The notes under the pieces were generated by a model. That model did not search any database, was not told where the DNA came from, and saw only the letters and a list, made by a program, of their open reading frames with translations. The position numbers were made by a program, and so were the translations under genes. A stretch of DNA of 64,000 nucleotides, taken from positions 25,533 to 89,532 of the forward strand of contig NZ_JOHO01000034.1 in NCBI RefSeq assembly GCF_000719705.1. The letters are read 5' to 3'. Below are positions 22,496 to 31,227 of this stretch, one piece after another. The first letter of the stretch is position 1, and every line of letters begins with the position of its first letter. The stretch is from Streptomyces sp. NRRL S-350 (GTDB lineage: Bacteria; Actinomycetota; Actinomycetes; Streptomycetales; Streptomycetaceae).

Positions 22496-23836
22496 ATGAC
22501 CGACGACGTCCTGCTGGTCCACGGCGGAAACCCGCTCGAAGGCGAGATCCGCGTCCGCGGTGCGAAGAACCTGGTCCCCAAGGCCATGGTCGCCGCCCTC
22601 CTCGGCCAGGGCCCCAGCAGACTGCGCAACGTCCCGGACATCCGTGACGTCAAGGTGGTCCGCGGACTGCTGCAGCTGCACGGCGTGACCGTGCGCACCG
22701 GTGACGAGGACGGCGAGCTGATCCTCGACCCCTCGCACGTCGAGAGCGCCAACGTGGCCGACATCGACGCGCACGCCGGCTCCTCGCGGATCCCGATCCT
22801 GTTCTGCGGCCCGCTGCTGCACCGCCTCGGCCACGCCTTCATCCCGGGCCTGGGCGGCTGCGACATCGGCGGCCGCCCGGTCGACTTCCACTTCGAGGTG
22901 CTGCGCCAGTTCGGCGCCACCATCGAGAAGCACCCGCAGGGCACCTACCTGGTCGCCCCGCAGCGCCTGCGCGGCACCAAGATCGAGCTGCCCTACCCCT
23001 CGGTCGGTGCGACCGAGCAGGTGCTGCTCACCGCCGTGCTCGCCGAGGGCGTCACCGAGCTGCGCAACGCGGCCATCGAGCCGGAGATCGTCGACCTGAT
23101 CTGCGTCCTGCAGAAGATGGGCGCGATCATCACCCTCGGCACCGACCGGACCATCCTGATCACCGGTGTGGACGAGCTCGGCGGCTACAACCACCGCGCG
23201 CTGCCGGACCGCCTGGAGTCCGCCTCCTGGGCCTGCGCGGCGCTGGCCACCAAGGGCGACATCTACGTCCGCGGCGCCCGCCAGCTGGAGATGATGACCT
23301 TCCTCAACACCTTCCGGAAGGTCGGTGGGGCCTTCGAGGTCGACGACGAGGGCATCCGCTTCTGGCACCCGGGCGGCGAGCTCAAGGCGATCGCCCTGGA
23401 GACGGACGTGCACCCGGGCTTCCAGACCGACTGGCAGCAGCCGCTGGTGGTCGCGCTGACCCAGGCCACCGGCCTGTCCATCGTCCACGAGACGGTGTAC
23501 GAGTCGCGGCTCGGCTTCACCGGCGCCCTGAACCAGATGGGTGCGCACATCCAGCTGTACCGCGAGTGCCTGGGCGCCACCCCGTGCCGCTTCGGCGCCC
23601 GCAACTTCCTGCACTCCGCGGTCGTCTCCGGCCCGTCCAAGCTGATCGGCTCCGAGCTGGTCATCCCGGACCTGCGCGGCGGCTTCTCGTACCTGATCGC
23701 GGCGCTGGCGGCCGAGGGCACCTCGACCGTGCACGGCATCGACCTGATCAACCGCGGCTACGAGAACTTCATGGACAAGCTGCGCGACCTGGGCGCCCAC
23801 GTCGAGCTGCCCAGCGAGCAACTGGTCGACGCCTGA
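22496..23836 (+). CDS. murA: UDP-N-acetylglucosamine 1-carboxyvinyltransferase
   Basis: A 446-residue MurA, catalysing transfer of enolpyruvate from PEP to UDP-GlcNAc, the first committed step of peptidoglycan synthesis, in the cytoplasm. Lys24 and the following Asn (RGAKNLVPK) match the catalytic Lys-Asn of E. coli. Cys122 in the loop GLGGCDIGGRPVD corresponds to the fosfomycin-reactive Cys115, unlike mycobacterial MurA, which has Asp. C-terminal GGFSYLIAALAA fits the conserved Arg-containing loop DLRGG. The ATG at 22496 is the homology start. A strong bidirectional terminator follows. Streptomyces often carry a second murA elsewhere. Confidence 0.95.
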   Translation: MTDDVLLVHGGNPLEGEIRVRGAKNLVPKAMVAALLGQGPSRLRNVPDIRDVKVVRGLLQLHGVTVRTGDEDGELILDPSHVESANVADIDAHAGSSRIPILFCGPLLHRLGHAFIPGLGGCDIGGRPVDFHFEVLRQFGATIEKHPQGTYLVAPQRLRGTKIELPYPSVGATEQVLLTAVLAEGVTELRNAAIEPEIVDLICVLQKMGAIITLGTDRTILITGVDELGGYNHRALPDRLESASWACAALATKGDIYVRGARQLEMMTFLNTFRKVGGAFEVDDEGIRFWHPGGELKAIALETDVHPGFQTDWQQPLVVALTQATGLSIVHETVYESRLGFTGALNQMGAHIQLYRECLGATPCRFGARNFLHSAVVSGPSKLIGSELVIPDLRGGFSYLIAALAAEGTSTVHGIDLINRGYENFMDKLRDLGAHVELPSEQLVDA

Positions 23837-23860
23837 TCCTCAGCCCCGCCGTACGTACGG

Positions 23861-23900
23861 CGAGAGGCCGGGCCCCCCGCGTGGGGAGCCCGGCCTCTCG
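23861..23900. terminator. Bidirectional terminator between murA and hupA
   Basis: CGAGAGGCCGGGC (23861-23873) and GCCCGGCCTCTCG (23888-23900) form a 13-bp stem, with further C/G pairing in the loop. It separates two convergent genes. Confidence 0.75.
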
Positions 23901-23916
23901 GCGTTCAAGGGGTGGC

Positions 23917-24201
23917 TCAGGCAGCGCCCTTGGCGGCTTCCTTCAGCTTGGAGCCGGCGCTCACCTTGGCGCTGTAGCCCGCGGCGATCTGGATCGGCTC
24001 GCCGGTCTGCGGGTTGCGGGCGGTGCGGGCCGCGCGGTGGGTGCGCTCGAAGGTCAGGAAACCGGGGATGGTGACCTTCTCGTCGCCCTTGGCGACGACC
24101 TCGCCGACGATCTCGGCGAAGGCGGCCAGAACGGCGTCGGCGTCCTTGCGGGTCACCTCGGCGCGCTCGGACAGCGCGGCCACCAGCTCACTGCGGTTCA
24201 T
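23917..24201 (-). CDS. hupA: HU-family DNA-binding protein (HupA type)
   Basis: A 94-residue histone-like protein. The N-terminal helices MNRSELVAALSERAEVTRKDADAVL and the beta-arm signature GFLTFERTHRAARTARNPQTGE are clear, including the arm-tip proline in RNPQTG. It lacks the long Lys/Ala-rich tail of the sporulation paralogue HupS, so it is the HupA type. It binds and bends DNA as a dimer and compacts the nucleoid. CAGGAG seven bases before the ATG is a strong ribosome-binding site, as expected for an abundant protein. The roughly 500-bp upstream region is unusually long. Confidence 0.93.
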   Translation of the reverse strand: MNRSELVAALSERAEVTRKDADAVLAAFAEIVGEVVAKGDEKVTIPGFLTFERTHRAARTARNPQTGEPIQIAAGYSAKVSAGSKLKEAAKGAA

Positions 24202-24708
24202 GTGTACTCCTGTGGTCTGTTCGCTTGCGGTGTGCGGGGGCCCATCGGTGCTCCCACCGGGGGGCACCCGGATAGGCCGCAGGTCCGCACACTGTGCTCA
24301 TGCAGGCAATGCGTGGTCGCAGGCCGGATCCGTACCCGATGCCGCGCGCCGGAGCCTTCGAAGGCCCACCCGCCCGCCTGGATACGAATCCTGCCCCGAC
24401 CGGCCCCGAGAAAGCCAATCGGGCCCCGGCCGGGCCACCCGAACACAGCCCGCCCGTTGGAGGTGTGACGCTCCGTCGGCTCCGGCGGACCGGGCGCGGA
24501 CGGCGGTCGGGAGGACTCGCCGGAAGACCAGGGGGACGTTCCGTACTTGTCGGACACGCCTGCCCCGTGCAGGGCTACCGTACGCCCTACGACTGACAAG
24601 CCCAAACACGCCCCTCGCCCTTGTGTCGCAAGGGTTCGGGGCGGGCGGGGCGGGTATGACCGCTATTCGCACATTTGAGCGATCAGCGGCACGGCCGCCG
24701 ATTCGGCC
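24202..24708. other. Long region between hupA and the malic enzyme gene
   Basis: 507 bp without a credible gene. It holds the hupA leader, with a hairpin GGTGC...GCACC at 24247-24268 near the ribosome-binding site. A near-palindrome (AGGGC...GCCCT) lies around 24570-24590, and the malic enzyme terminator at 24609-24643. No promoter is placed confidently. Confidence 0.5.
24609..24643 (-). terminator. Terminator of the malic enzyme gene
   Basis: Two stacked stems, CGCCCC/GGGGCG and CCCTTG/CAAGGG, with a 5-base loop, starting 66 bp past the malic enzyme stop on the minus strand. Confidence 0.55.
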
Positions 24709-24709
24709 G

Positions 24710-26182
24710 TCAGAGCTTGACCACAGGGAAGGCGGAGGTGTCCAGGGTGCCGACGATGCCGGGGGTCGGACGGTCCGGCACGCGGTCCTCCTGGGCGCCG
24801 GCCAGGGCCGCGTCGCGCACGGCGGCGGCGACGGTCTTGGCGACGTCCTTGTGGAAGACGCTCGGGATGATGTAGTTCGCGTTCAGCTCGTCGTCGGCGA
24901 CGGTGGTGGCCAGCGCCCGGGCGGCGGCGATCATCATCTCGGTGTTGACCGTGCGGCTCTGGGCGTCCAGCAGGCCGCGGAAGACGCCCGGGAAGACCAG
25001 CACGTTGTTGATCTGGTTCGGGAAGTCGCTGCGGCCGGTGGCGACGACGGCGGCGGTCTGCCGGGCGATGGCCGGGTCGACCTCCGGGTCCGGGTTGGCC
25101 AGCGCGAAGACGACCGCGTTCTCGGCCATGGTGGCCAGGTCGTCGCCGTCCAGGACGTTCGGGGCCGAGACGCCGATGAAGACGTCCGCGCCCGCCACGG
25201 CCTCCTTGAGGCTGCCGGTGCGGCCCGAGCGGTTGGTGTGCTCGGCGATCCAGCGCAGGCTCTCGTTGAGGTCCTCGCGGCCCTCGTGGACCACTCCGCG
25301 CACGTCCGCCACGGTGGCGTGCTCGACGCCGGCCGCCATCAGCAGCTTGAGGATCGCGGTGCCGGCGGCGCCGGCGCCCGACATCACCAGGCGGATGTCG
25401 CCGATCTCCTTGCCGACCACCTTCAGCGCGTTGGTGAGGGCGGCCAGCACCACGATCGCGGTGCCGTGCTGGTCGTCGTGGAAGACCGGGATGTCCAGGG
25501 CCTCGCGCAGCCGGGCCTCGATCTCGAAGCAGCGCGGCGCGGAGATGTCCTCCAGGTTGATGCCCGCGAAGCCGGGGGCGATCGCCTTGACGATGGCGAC
25601 GATCTCGTCGGTGTCCTGGGTGTCCAGGCAGATCGGCCACGCGTCGATGCCGGCGAAGCGCTTGAACAGGGCCGCCTTGCCCTCCATGACCGGCAGCGCG
25701 GCCGCCGGGCCGATGTTGCCCAGGCCCAGCACCGCGGAGCCGTCGGTGACCACGGCGACGCTGTTGCGCTTGATGGTGAGGCGACGGGCGTCCTCGGGGT
25801 TCTCCGCGATCGCCATGCAGACGCGGGCGACGCCCGGGGTGTAGATCATGCTGAGGTCGTCACGGTTGCGGATCGGCAGCTTGGACGACATCTCGATCTT
25901 GCCGCCGAGGTGCATCAGGAAGGTGCGGTCCGAGACCTTGCCGATCGACACGCCGTCGATCGCCCGCAGCTTCTCGACGATCTCCTCGCCGTGCGCGACC
26001 GAGAAGGCCGCCACCGTGACGTCGATCCGCAGCGCCTCCAGGCCGGAGGCGGTGACGTCGAGACCGGTCACCGAACCGCCGGAGGACTCCACGGCCGTGG
26101 TGATCGCACTGACGGCGTTGCCCCGCGCCGGGACCTCCAGCCGTACCGTGATCGAGTTGGAGACACTGGGCACCGTCGCCAT
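24710..26182 (-). CDS. Malic enzyme with N-terminal ACT domain (NAD-dependent type)
   Basis: A 490-residue malic enzyme, oxidatively decarboxylating malate to pyruvate and feeding acetyl-CoA or gluconeogenic pools. An ACT-like regulatory domain covers about 1-80 (SITVRLEVPARGNAVSAI). The catalytic malic domain has the Tyr in MIYTPGVARV and the Lys in EGKAALFKRFAG. The nucleotide-binding domain has GAGAAGTAI, and FPNQINNVLVFPG is well conserved. By position this matches the S. coelicolor NAD-dependent enzyme near hupA, from memory. The ATG at 26182 has AGGAAG upstream. A palindrome and promoter precede it. Confidence 0.92.
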   Translation of the reverse strand: MATVPSVSNSITVRLEVPARGNAVSAITTAVESSGGSVTGLDVTASGLEALRIDVTVAAFSVAHGEEIVEKLRAIDGVSIGKVSDRTFLMHLGGKIEMSSKLPIRNRDDLSMIYTPGVARVCMAIAENPEDARRLTIKRNSVAVVTDGSAVLGLGNIGPAAALPVMEGKAALFKRFAGIDAWPICLDTQDTDEIVAIVKAIAPGFAGINLEDISAPRCFEIEARLREALDIPVFHDDQHGTAIVVLAALTNALKVVGKEIGDIRLVMSGAGAAGTAILKLLMAAGVEHATVADVRGVVHEGREDLNESLRWIAEHTNRSGRTGSLKEAVAGADVFIGVSAPNVLDGDDLATMAENAVVFALANPDPEVDPAIARQTAAVVATGRSDFPNQINNVLVFPGVFRGLLDAQSRTVNTEMMIAAARALATTVADDELNANYIIPSVFHKDVAKTVAAAVRDAALAGAQEDRVPDRPTPGIVGTLDTSAFPVVKL

Positions 26183-26214
26183 CGACGCTTCCTTCTTCCG
26201 TCTGTCCCGCAGGC

Positions 26215-26229
26215 TCAACATTTTGTTGA
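26215..26229. promoter_or_regulatory. Palindrome in the malic enzyme leader
   Basis: TCAACA-TTT-TGTTGA is a perfect 6+6 inverted repeat between the predicted -10 and the ATG, 33 bp upstream of the start codon. It is A+T-rich against the surroundings and looks like a repressor site. Confidence 0.45.
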
Positions 26230-26244
26230 AGGCATCGCCTGCGC

Positions 26245-26274
26245 ATGCTAGACCTCGATCGTCGCACCTTCCAA
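26245..26274 (-). promoter_or_regulatory. Candidate sigma70-type promoter of the malic enzyme gene
   Basis: TTGGAA (26274-26269) and TAGCAT (26250-26245) on the minus strand with an 18-bp spacer. The start would be near 26238. Confidence 0.45.
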
Positions 26275-26355
26275 GGGATAGCCAGAAATAACGTTCATTG
26301 AGTGTGCGGATCCGACAATCCGCCCGGGCTCCACCGAGCTCCCGCCGCCCACTCC

Positions 26356-26383
26356 TTGCCTCTCCGGGCCGATGCGTTACATT
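26356..26383 (+). promoter_or_regulatory. Candidate promoter of the small RNA
   Basis: TTGCCT (26356-26361) and TACATT (26378-26383) with a 16-bp spacer on the plus strand, where no protein gene begins. Confidence 0.45.
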
Positions 26384-26389
26384 GGACGG

Positions 26390-26520
26390 GACACCGGCTC
26401 GATCCAAGCCCCCGGGCCCAACCTTCGTCCCTTCGAGGGACCACTTGCCGCGAGGCGAGCATGGCGGGTCGGTGTCGTCAACGTCTGAGGGCCCCTCACC
26501 AAGCGGTGAGGGGCCCTCTT
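26390..26520 (+). ncRNA. Candidate structured small RNA in the malic enzyme-helD gap
   Basis: A sigma70-like promoter fires into a gap with no plus-strand gene. About 35 nt on come two tidy hairpins: GTCCC-TTCGA-GGGAC (26427-26441) and CTTGCC-GCGA-GGCGAG with a GNRA tetraloop (26444-26459). A perfect 12-bp terminator stem (26489-26516) followed by CTCTT ends it. The predicted product is about 130 nt. I do not recognise it as a known family and cannot tell whether it has been described. Confidence 0.45.
26489..26516. terminator. 12-bp hairpin terminator after helD and candidate RNA
   Basis: GGGCCCCTCACC / GGTGAGGGGCCC, perfect, with a 4-base loop AAGC. It lies 17 bp past the helD stop (minus strand); on the plus strand it is followed by CTCTTCC. 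Confidence 0.75.
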
Positions 26521-26532
26521 CCGTACGGCCCG

Positions 26533-28836
26533 TCAGTCGCGCAGCAGCGCGGGCACGCCGGCCGCGTCCGGCAGGTCGTCCGGGCCGGACAGCACGGTCA
26601 GCCGCTGGGTCGCCCGGGTCAGCGCGACGTACAGCACCCGCAGACCGGCCTCCGACTCGCCGGCGATGCCGGTCGGATCGGCCACCACGGTGGCGTCGTA
26701 CTCCAGGCCCTTGGCCTCCAGACTGCCCAGTGCGACCACCCGCTCCCCCAGGCCCTCGGCCCACCCGGCCGCCTCGGCCCGGCGGTCCATCGGCACCACG
26801 ATCGCCACGGTGCCGTCCACCTCGGCCAGCAGCCGCTCCAGCTCGGCCCGGGCGGCCTTGCCGAAGGCCTCCGGCGAGGGGTCGGCGGTGGCCGCGAAGC
26901 GCGGCTCCACGCCGACGTGGCGCACCGCGCTCGGCGAGGGCGTGCCCGGCGCCGCCAGGGCCAGCACCTTGGCCGCGACCTCGGCGATCTCGGCCGGGTT
27001 GCGGTAGTTCACGGTCAGTGTGAACCGGCGGCGCGGCTTGCCCGCCAGCACCTCGTCCAGCGCGGCCTGGGCCTCCTGCGGGAACGGCCAGGAGGACTGC
27101 GCCGGGTCTCCGACGATCGTCCAGGTGGCCATCCGGGCCCGGCGCCCGATCAGCCGCCACTGCATCGGGGTGAGGTCCTGCGCCTCGTCCACGATGATGT
27201 GCGCGTACTCCTTGCGCTCCACCGGCCCGTGGTCGCGCCGGCGGGAGCTGCGGTCGGCGAAGGTGGTGACCTCCTCCAGCCCGGTCAGCAGGTCCATCGC
27301 GTCCACCTCGCGGACCTTCGGGCGGGCCGGCTCGCCGAGCAGCACCTGCAGTTCGTCCACCAGCGCGACGTCGTGCGCGGACAGCGCGCCCTCGCCCGAC
27401 GGGGACAGGTGGCGCCAGGAGGCGGCCAGCAGCCTCGCCTCGTCCGGGGTGACGGCTCGACGGGCGATCCGGTTGGTGTGGCGGTGCTGCTTGAGCGTGG
27501 CGAGCACCCGACGCGGGGTCAGGGCCGGCCACCAGGCGTCCAGGAAGTCCAGGAACGGCGCCTGGTCCGAGACGTAGTCGTCGAAGGACTCCTTCTCCTC
27601 CTGGCGCTGCTCGCGGGCGTAGTGGTCGGCGGGCTTCGGCAGGTCCTTGACGAACTCGTGCCACAGGGCGTCCAGCAGCAGCCGGCGGGCGCGCGGGCGC
27701 AGCAGGTTCAGCGGGGTGCCGCCGGAGCCCACCACGTTGCCGCGCACGGCCCTCAGCCGGCCCGCGTCCAGCTTCAGCACCTCGCCGCGGGCGACCACCT
27801 TCAGCACCTGCGGGGCGTTCAGCTCCAGGGCCGCGCGGGCGGCCCGGCGCAGCAGCTGCACCATCCGGGCCGAGCCCTTGACCCGGGCCGCCTCGGGGGT
27901 GTCGTAGGTGGCCGCCTCGATGCCGTCCACCAGCGAGCCGACGGCCCGGATGGCGACCTGGCCCTCCTCGCCGAGCGCCGGCAGCACGCCTTCGGTGTAG
28001 GAGACCAGCAGCGGGGTCGGCGAGACCACCAGGATGCCCCCGGCGTAGCGGCGGCGGTCCTGGTAGAGCAGGTACGCGGCGCGGTGCAGGGCGACGGCGG
28101 TCTTGCCGGTGCCCGGGCCGCCGGTGACCAGGGTGGCGCCCGCGGCGGGGGCGCGGATCACCTCGTCCTGCTCCTTCTGGATCGAGGAGACGATGTCGCG
28201 CATGGAGTGGCTGCGGGCGCGGCCCAGCGAGGCCATCAGCGCGCCGTCGCCGACCACGGCCAGCTCCTCGCCGTCCAGGGTCGGGGTGAGGTCGGGGCGC
28301 AGCAGGTCGTCCTCGACGCCGATCACCCTGCGGCCCTTGGAGCGGATCACCCGGCGGCGGATGACCCGGCCGGGCTCGACCGGGGTGGCGCGGTAGAACG
28401 GCGCGGCGGCGGGCGCCCGCCAGTCGATCACCAGCGGGCCGTACTCGGCGTCCAGCACCCCCAGGCGCCCGATGTGGAGGGTCTCGGCCACGGCCGGGTC
28501 GGCCGGGTCGAGCGGGGTGTTCGAGGGGATGCCGTGCTCCTCCGGGGCGTCCGCCCGCTGGAGGTCGATCCGGCCGAAGAGGAAGTCCTCGAACTCGTTG
28601 TTGAGGCGCTGGAGGTGGGCGCCGGCCCGGTACACCTGGGCGTCGCGCTCGGCGAGCGCGCCGGGAGTGCCGACCTGGACCCGCTTGGCGGCGTCCTCCA
28701 GGATGTACTCGGCCTCGGCGAGCTTCTCCTCCAGCCGGTGGTAGACGGTGTCGAGGTGCTGCTGCTCACCGGAGATCTCGCGCTCGCGGACGGTCTCGTG
28801 GTCGGTGGCGGGGGTGGTATCCGTGTTGCTCTGCAT
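26533..28836 (-). CDS. helD: HelD-type RNA polymerase recycling helicase (UvrD-like)
   Basis: A 767-residue SF1 ATPase of the actinobacterial HelD/HelR group, which enters the RNA polymerase channels and frees stalled or inactive enzyme. The N-terminal coiled-coil arm is at about 20-95 (SGEQQHLDTVYHRLEEKLAEAEYIL). Then follow Walker A GGPGTGKTAVAL, the family-specific inserts, DEAQDLTPMQW (Walker B) and a C-terminal YVALTRATQRL motif VI. HelR proteins give rifamycin tolerance, usually under a rifamycin-associated element; I see none upstream, so constitutive recycling is more likely. The ATG at 28836 has GAGG close by. tmRNA lies immediately upstream on the same strand. Confidence 0.88.
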   Translation of the reverse strand: MQSNTDTTPATDHETVREREISGEQQHLDTVYHRLEEKLAEAEYILEDAAKRVQVGTPGALAERDAQVYRAGAHLQRLNNEFEDFLFGRIDLQRADAPEEHGIPSNTPLDPADPAVAETLHIGRLGVLDAEYGPLVIDWRAPAAAPFYRATPVEPGRVIRRRVIRSKGRRVIGVEDDLLRPDLTPTLDGEELAVVGDGALMASLGRARSHSMRDIVSSIQKEQDEVIRAPAAGATLVTGGPGTGKTAVALHRAAYLLYQDRRRYAGGILVVSPTPLLVSYTEGVLPALGEEGQVAIRAVGSLVDGIEAATYDTPEAARVKGSARMVQLLRRAARAALELNAPQVLKVVARGEVLKLDAGRLRAVRGNVVGSGGTPLNLLRPRARRLLLDALWHEFVKDLPKPADHYAREQRQEEKESFDDYVSDQAPFLDFLDAWWPALTPRRVLATLKQHRHTNRIARRAVTPDEARLLAASWRHLSPSGEGALSAHDVALVDELQVLLGEPARPKVREVDAMDLLTGLEEVTTFADRSSRRRDHGPVERKEYAHIIVDEAQDLTPMQWRLIGRRARMATWTIVGDPAQSSWPFPQEAQAALDEVLAGKPRRRFTLTVNYRNPAEIAEVAAKVLALAAPGTPSPSAVRHVGVEPRFAATADPSPEAFGKAARAELERLLAEVDGTVAIVVPMDRRAEAAGWAEGLGERVVALGSLEAKGLEYDATVVADPTGIAGESEAGLRVLYVALTRATQRLTVLSGPDDLPDAAGVPALLRD

Positions 28837-28936
28837 GGCCTCGGTGGTAGCGGCGGAATCCGGCTCCGGAAAACGAGCGGACGGATGATCCTACGCTGCG
28901 ACCCCCGCGCAGCGCTGCACCGGAGCGCACAAAAAT

Positions 28937-28975
28937 CGAAGGCCGCCCTCCGCGCGGGGCGGTGGGCGGCCTTCG
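28937..28975 (-). terminator. Rho-independent terminator of tmRNA
   Basis: CGAAGGCCGCCC and GGGCGGCCTTCG form a 12-bp stem, followed on the minus strand by ATTTTTG. It lies 15 bp past the tmRNA 3' end. Confidence 0.85.
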
Positions 28976-28989
28976 GTGTGAACATGGGG

Positions 28990-29370
28990 TGGTGGAGATG
29001 CCGGGAATCGAACCCGGGTCCAGTGGAGTTAATTCAGGGCTTCTCCGAGCGCAGTCCGCTGTGATTTTCTCGGCCCTGGCAGTCACGCGGACAAGCCGCC
29101 AACAGGCCCAGCTGCTGTTTGATTTCCCATCCGCCCCCGCAGCCCGGGCGGACGGTTGAGTTCCCTAGATTATGCCAGGGTCCGGGTCGGGAACTCCCCG
29201 GTCTGACACCCAAGCGCTATCGGTGCTTATTAGGCAGCGAGAGCGAACTGCTGGGAATCGCGCTTAGAGTTGGCGATTATTTTTTGCGACACGTGGTTTA
29301 CGAGATCATTGCCGCGTTCCTCGGCTCGCTTCCCCTGTTTCAACATCCCCTGTCGAAACCGATCATCCCC
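28990..29370 (-). ncRNA. ssrA: Transfer-messenger RNA (tmRNA)
   Basis: A 381-nt tmRNA that, with SmpB, rescues stalled ribosomes and tags nascent proteins. The 5' end GGGGATGATCGGTTTCGAC pairs with the 3' CATCTCC of the tRNA-like domain, which has the T arm GGGTTCGATTCCC and an encoded CCA. The tag frame at 29274-29230 encodes ANSKRDSQQFALAA followed by TAA TAA; the ALAA end is the protease-recognition tail. smpB is the next gene upstream. Confidence 0.96.
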
Positions 29371-29421
29371 ATGTTTTTTTGAGAAACAGCTCGGACGTCG
29401 ACCGTCCGTGTTGCTTGGGCC

Positions 29422-29427
29422 ATAGTA
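29422..29427 (-). promoter_or_regulatory. -10 element of the tmRNA promoter
   Basis: TACTAT on the minus strand, about 52 bp upstream of the mature tmRNA 5' end. No good -35 is seen at 17 bp. Confidence 0.4.
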
Positions 29428-29456
29428 CGCGAGGCGACGGGCGAGGGTCCAGCGGA

Positions 29457-29933
29457 TTAACCCTGGCGCCGCCGGGCGGCGGCCACGGCGCGGGCCGTCT
29501 CGCGGGTGTCCTGCTTCTCGCGGAGCGTCTGGCGCTTGTCGTACAGCTTCTTGCCGACCGCCAGCGCGAGTTCCAGCTTGACCCGGCCGTCCTTGAAGTA
29601 CAGCGAGAGCGGGACCAGGGTGTGGCCCGCGTCGCGGACCTTGGTCTCGATCTTGCGGATCTCCATGCGGTGCAGCAGCAGCTTGCGCTTGCGGCGGGCC
29701 GCGTGGTTGGTCCACGTCCCCTGGGTGTACTCGGGGATGAAGACGTTGTCGATCCACGCCTCGTGGTTCTGGACGTAGGCGTAGCCGTCGACCAGGTTGG
29801 CCCGCCCCTCGCGCAGCGACTTGACCTCGGTGCCGGTGAGTACGAGGCCGCACTCGTAGGTGTCGAGGATCGTGTACTCGTGCCGCGCCTTCTTGTTCTG
29901 CGCGATCAGCTTGTGTCCGGTTTCCTTTGCCAT
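29457..29933 (-). CDS. smpB: SsrA-binding protein SmpB
   Basis: A 158-residue full-length SmpB. It binds the tRNA-like domain of tmRNA and places it in the ribosomal A site. Characteristic segments are [29 protein letters not shown], the [12 protein letters not shown] loop and a basic C-terminal tail ([18 protein letters not shown]) that probes the mRNA channel. The ATG at 29933 is the homology start. It lies between the S41 protease gene and ssrA, the usual Streptomyces arrangement of ftsE-ftsX-protease-smpB-ssrA. Confidence 0.96.
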   Translation of the reverse strand: MAKETGHKLIAQNKKARHEYTILDTYECGLVLTGTEVKSLREGRANLVDGYAYVQNHEAWIDNVFIPEYTQGTWTNHAARRKRKLLLHRMEIRKIETKVRDAGHTLVPLSLYFKDGRVKLELALAVGKKLYDKRQTLREKQDTRETARAVAAARRRQG

Positions 29934-29976
29934 AGCGCGGACATTCTCGCACTTCGGGCGCCCGGGGGCAGCCCCT

Positions 29977-31134
29977 TTACGCGCGGGTCCCGAGCCCGGC
30001 GAGGACGCGCAGGGCGAGCGCGTCGGCGTCCTCGCCGGCGGCCGCCGGGACGTCGGGGGCGAGGCCGGTGCCGTCCGGGGAGCGGCCGGCGGGGGTGAAG
30101 TAGCGGCCGACGGTCATCTCCAGCACGGCGCCGTCGGCGAGCCGGCTGGGCTGCTGGACGGTGCCCTTGCCGAAGGTCCGCGCGCCCACCACCACGGCGC
30201 GGCTGCGGTCCTGCAGGGCGCCGGCGAGCAGTTCGGCCGCGCTCATCGTGCCGCCGTCCACCAGCACCACCAGCGGGGTGCGCTGGTCCCCGCCGCGCGG
30301 GGCGGTCAACTCCCTGGTCCCGCCGCGCTCCTGGTACGAGCCGACCGGGCCGCCGTCCAGGAAGACCCCGGCGGTGCCGGCCGCCTCGTCGACCAACCCC
30401 CCGGAGTTGCCGCGCAGATCGAGCACCACGCCGGTGTGCGCGGCGCGCAGCGCGGCGCGGACCTGATCCGCCACGCCGCTGGTGAAGGCCCGTACGGTGA
30501 TCCGCAGCACACCCTTGTCCAGGCGCTCCACGGCGACCTGCCGACTGTCCAGCAGGGCCCGCCGCAGCCGCAGTTCGCGCACCTCGCCCCCGCCGCGCCG
30601 CACCTCCAGGGTGACCTCGGAGCCGGCCCTGCGCTCGTCGCCCTGGCCGCGCAGCCGCGCGACCACCTCGGTGACGGGCAGGTGGTCGGCCTGGTCCGGG
30701 CCGACCCGCAGCAGCCGGTCGCCGGGGGTGATCCCGGCGGCCGCGGCCGGGCCGCCGGGCGCGACCTGGGAGACCTCGGTGGTGCCGTCCTCGCCGCGGC
30801 CGACGGAGAGGCCCACGCCGAGGTAGCGGCCGTCCAGCCCCTGGCTGAACTCGGCGTACTCCTGCGCGCTGTAGTACGCGCCCCAGCGGTCGCCGCTGGC
30901 CCCGAGGAGGTGCTCGGCCTGCTGCTCCGACAGTGCGCTGCCCGCAGGGTCCGACGGGAGGCCGACGCCCGCGGCCCGGGCGGCGTCGGCGGAGGGGCGC
31001 GGCGGCACGTCGGCCGGGTCGCCCCAGGCACCGGCGGCCGCGCCGGTCAGCAGTACGGCGCCGAACACCAGGCTGAGGACGGCCACCTGACGTGCCCCGC
31101 GCGGAGTTTGCAGCATGGACCGGAGTGTAGACAC
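29977..31134 (-). CDS. S41-family C-terminal processing protease
   Basis: A 385-residue secreted or membrane-anchored peptidase. A hydrophobic segment at about 16-36 is a signal anchor. A PDZ domain covers about 95-180 ([14 protein letters not shown] ... [12 protein letters not shown]). The tail-specific protease domain follows, with the Ser-Lys dyad as Ser298 in [16 protein letters not shown] and Lys323 in FGKGTVQQ. It probably trims extracytoplasmic proteins. Its place directly after ftsX hints at a link to wall hydrolysis at division, since FtsEX controls wall hydrolases elsewhere; that is inference. GTG at 31134 is used; ATG at 31116 is an alternative. Confidence 0.9.
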   Translation of the reverse strand: MSTLRSMLQTPRGARQVAVLSLVFGAVLLTGAAAGAWGDPADVPPRPSADAARAAGVGLPSDPAGSALSEQQAEHLLGASGDRWGAYYSAQEYAEFSQGLDGRYLGVGLSVGRGEDGTTEVSQVAPGGPAAAAGITPGDRLLRVGPDQADHLPVTEVVARLRGQGDERRAGSEVTLEVRRGGGEVRELRLRRALLDSRQVAVERLDKGVLRITVRAFTSGVADQVRAALRAAHTGVVLDLRGNSGGLVDEAAGTAGVFLDGGPVGSYQERGGTRELTAPRGGDQRTPLVVLVDGGTMSAAELLAGALQDRSRAVVVGARTFGKGTVQQPSRLADGAVLEMTVGRYFTPAGRSPDGTGLAPDVPAAAGEDADALALRVLAGLGTRA

Positions 31135-31227
31135 CGCCGGGTGGCGGCGGGTCGGAACGGTGGAGCGCGGAACGGCGGCGGCCCCGGACGGCGCAGTGCC
31201 GTCCGGGGCCGTCGAGGCGTCCGGGGA

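Noticed and set aside
28837..28936. Rifamycin-associated element upstream of helD
   Set aside because: Searched for the CTTGCGGCAAG-like palindrome on both strands; none is present.
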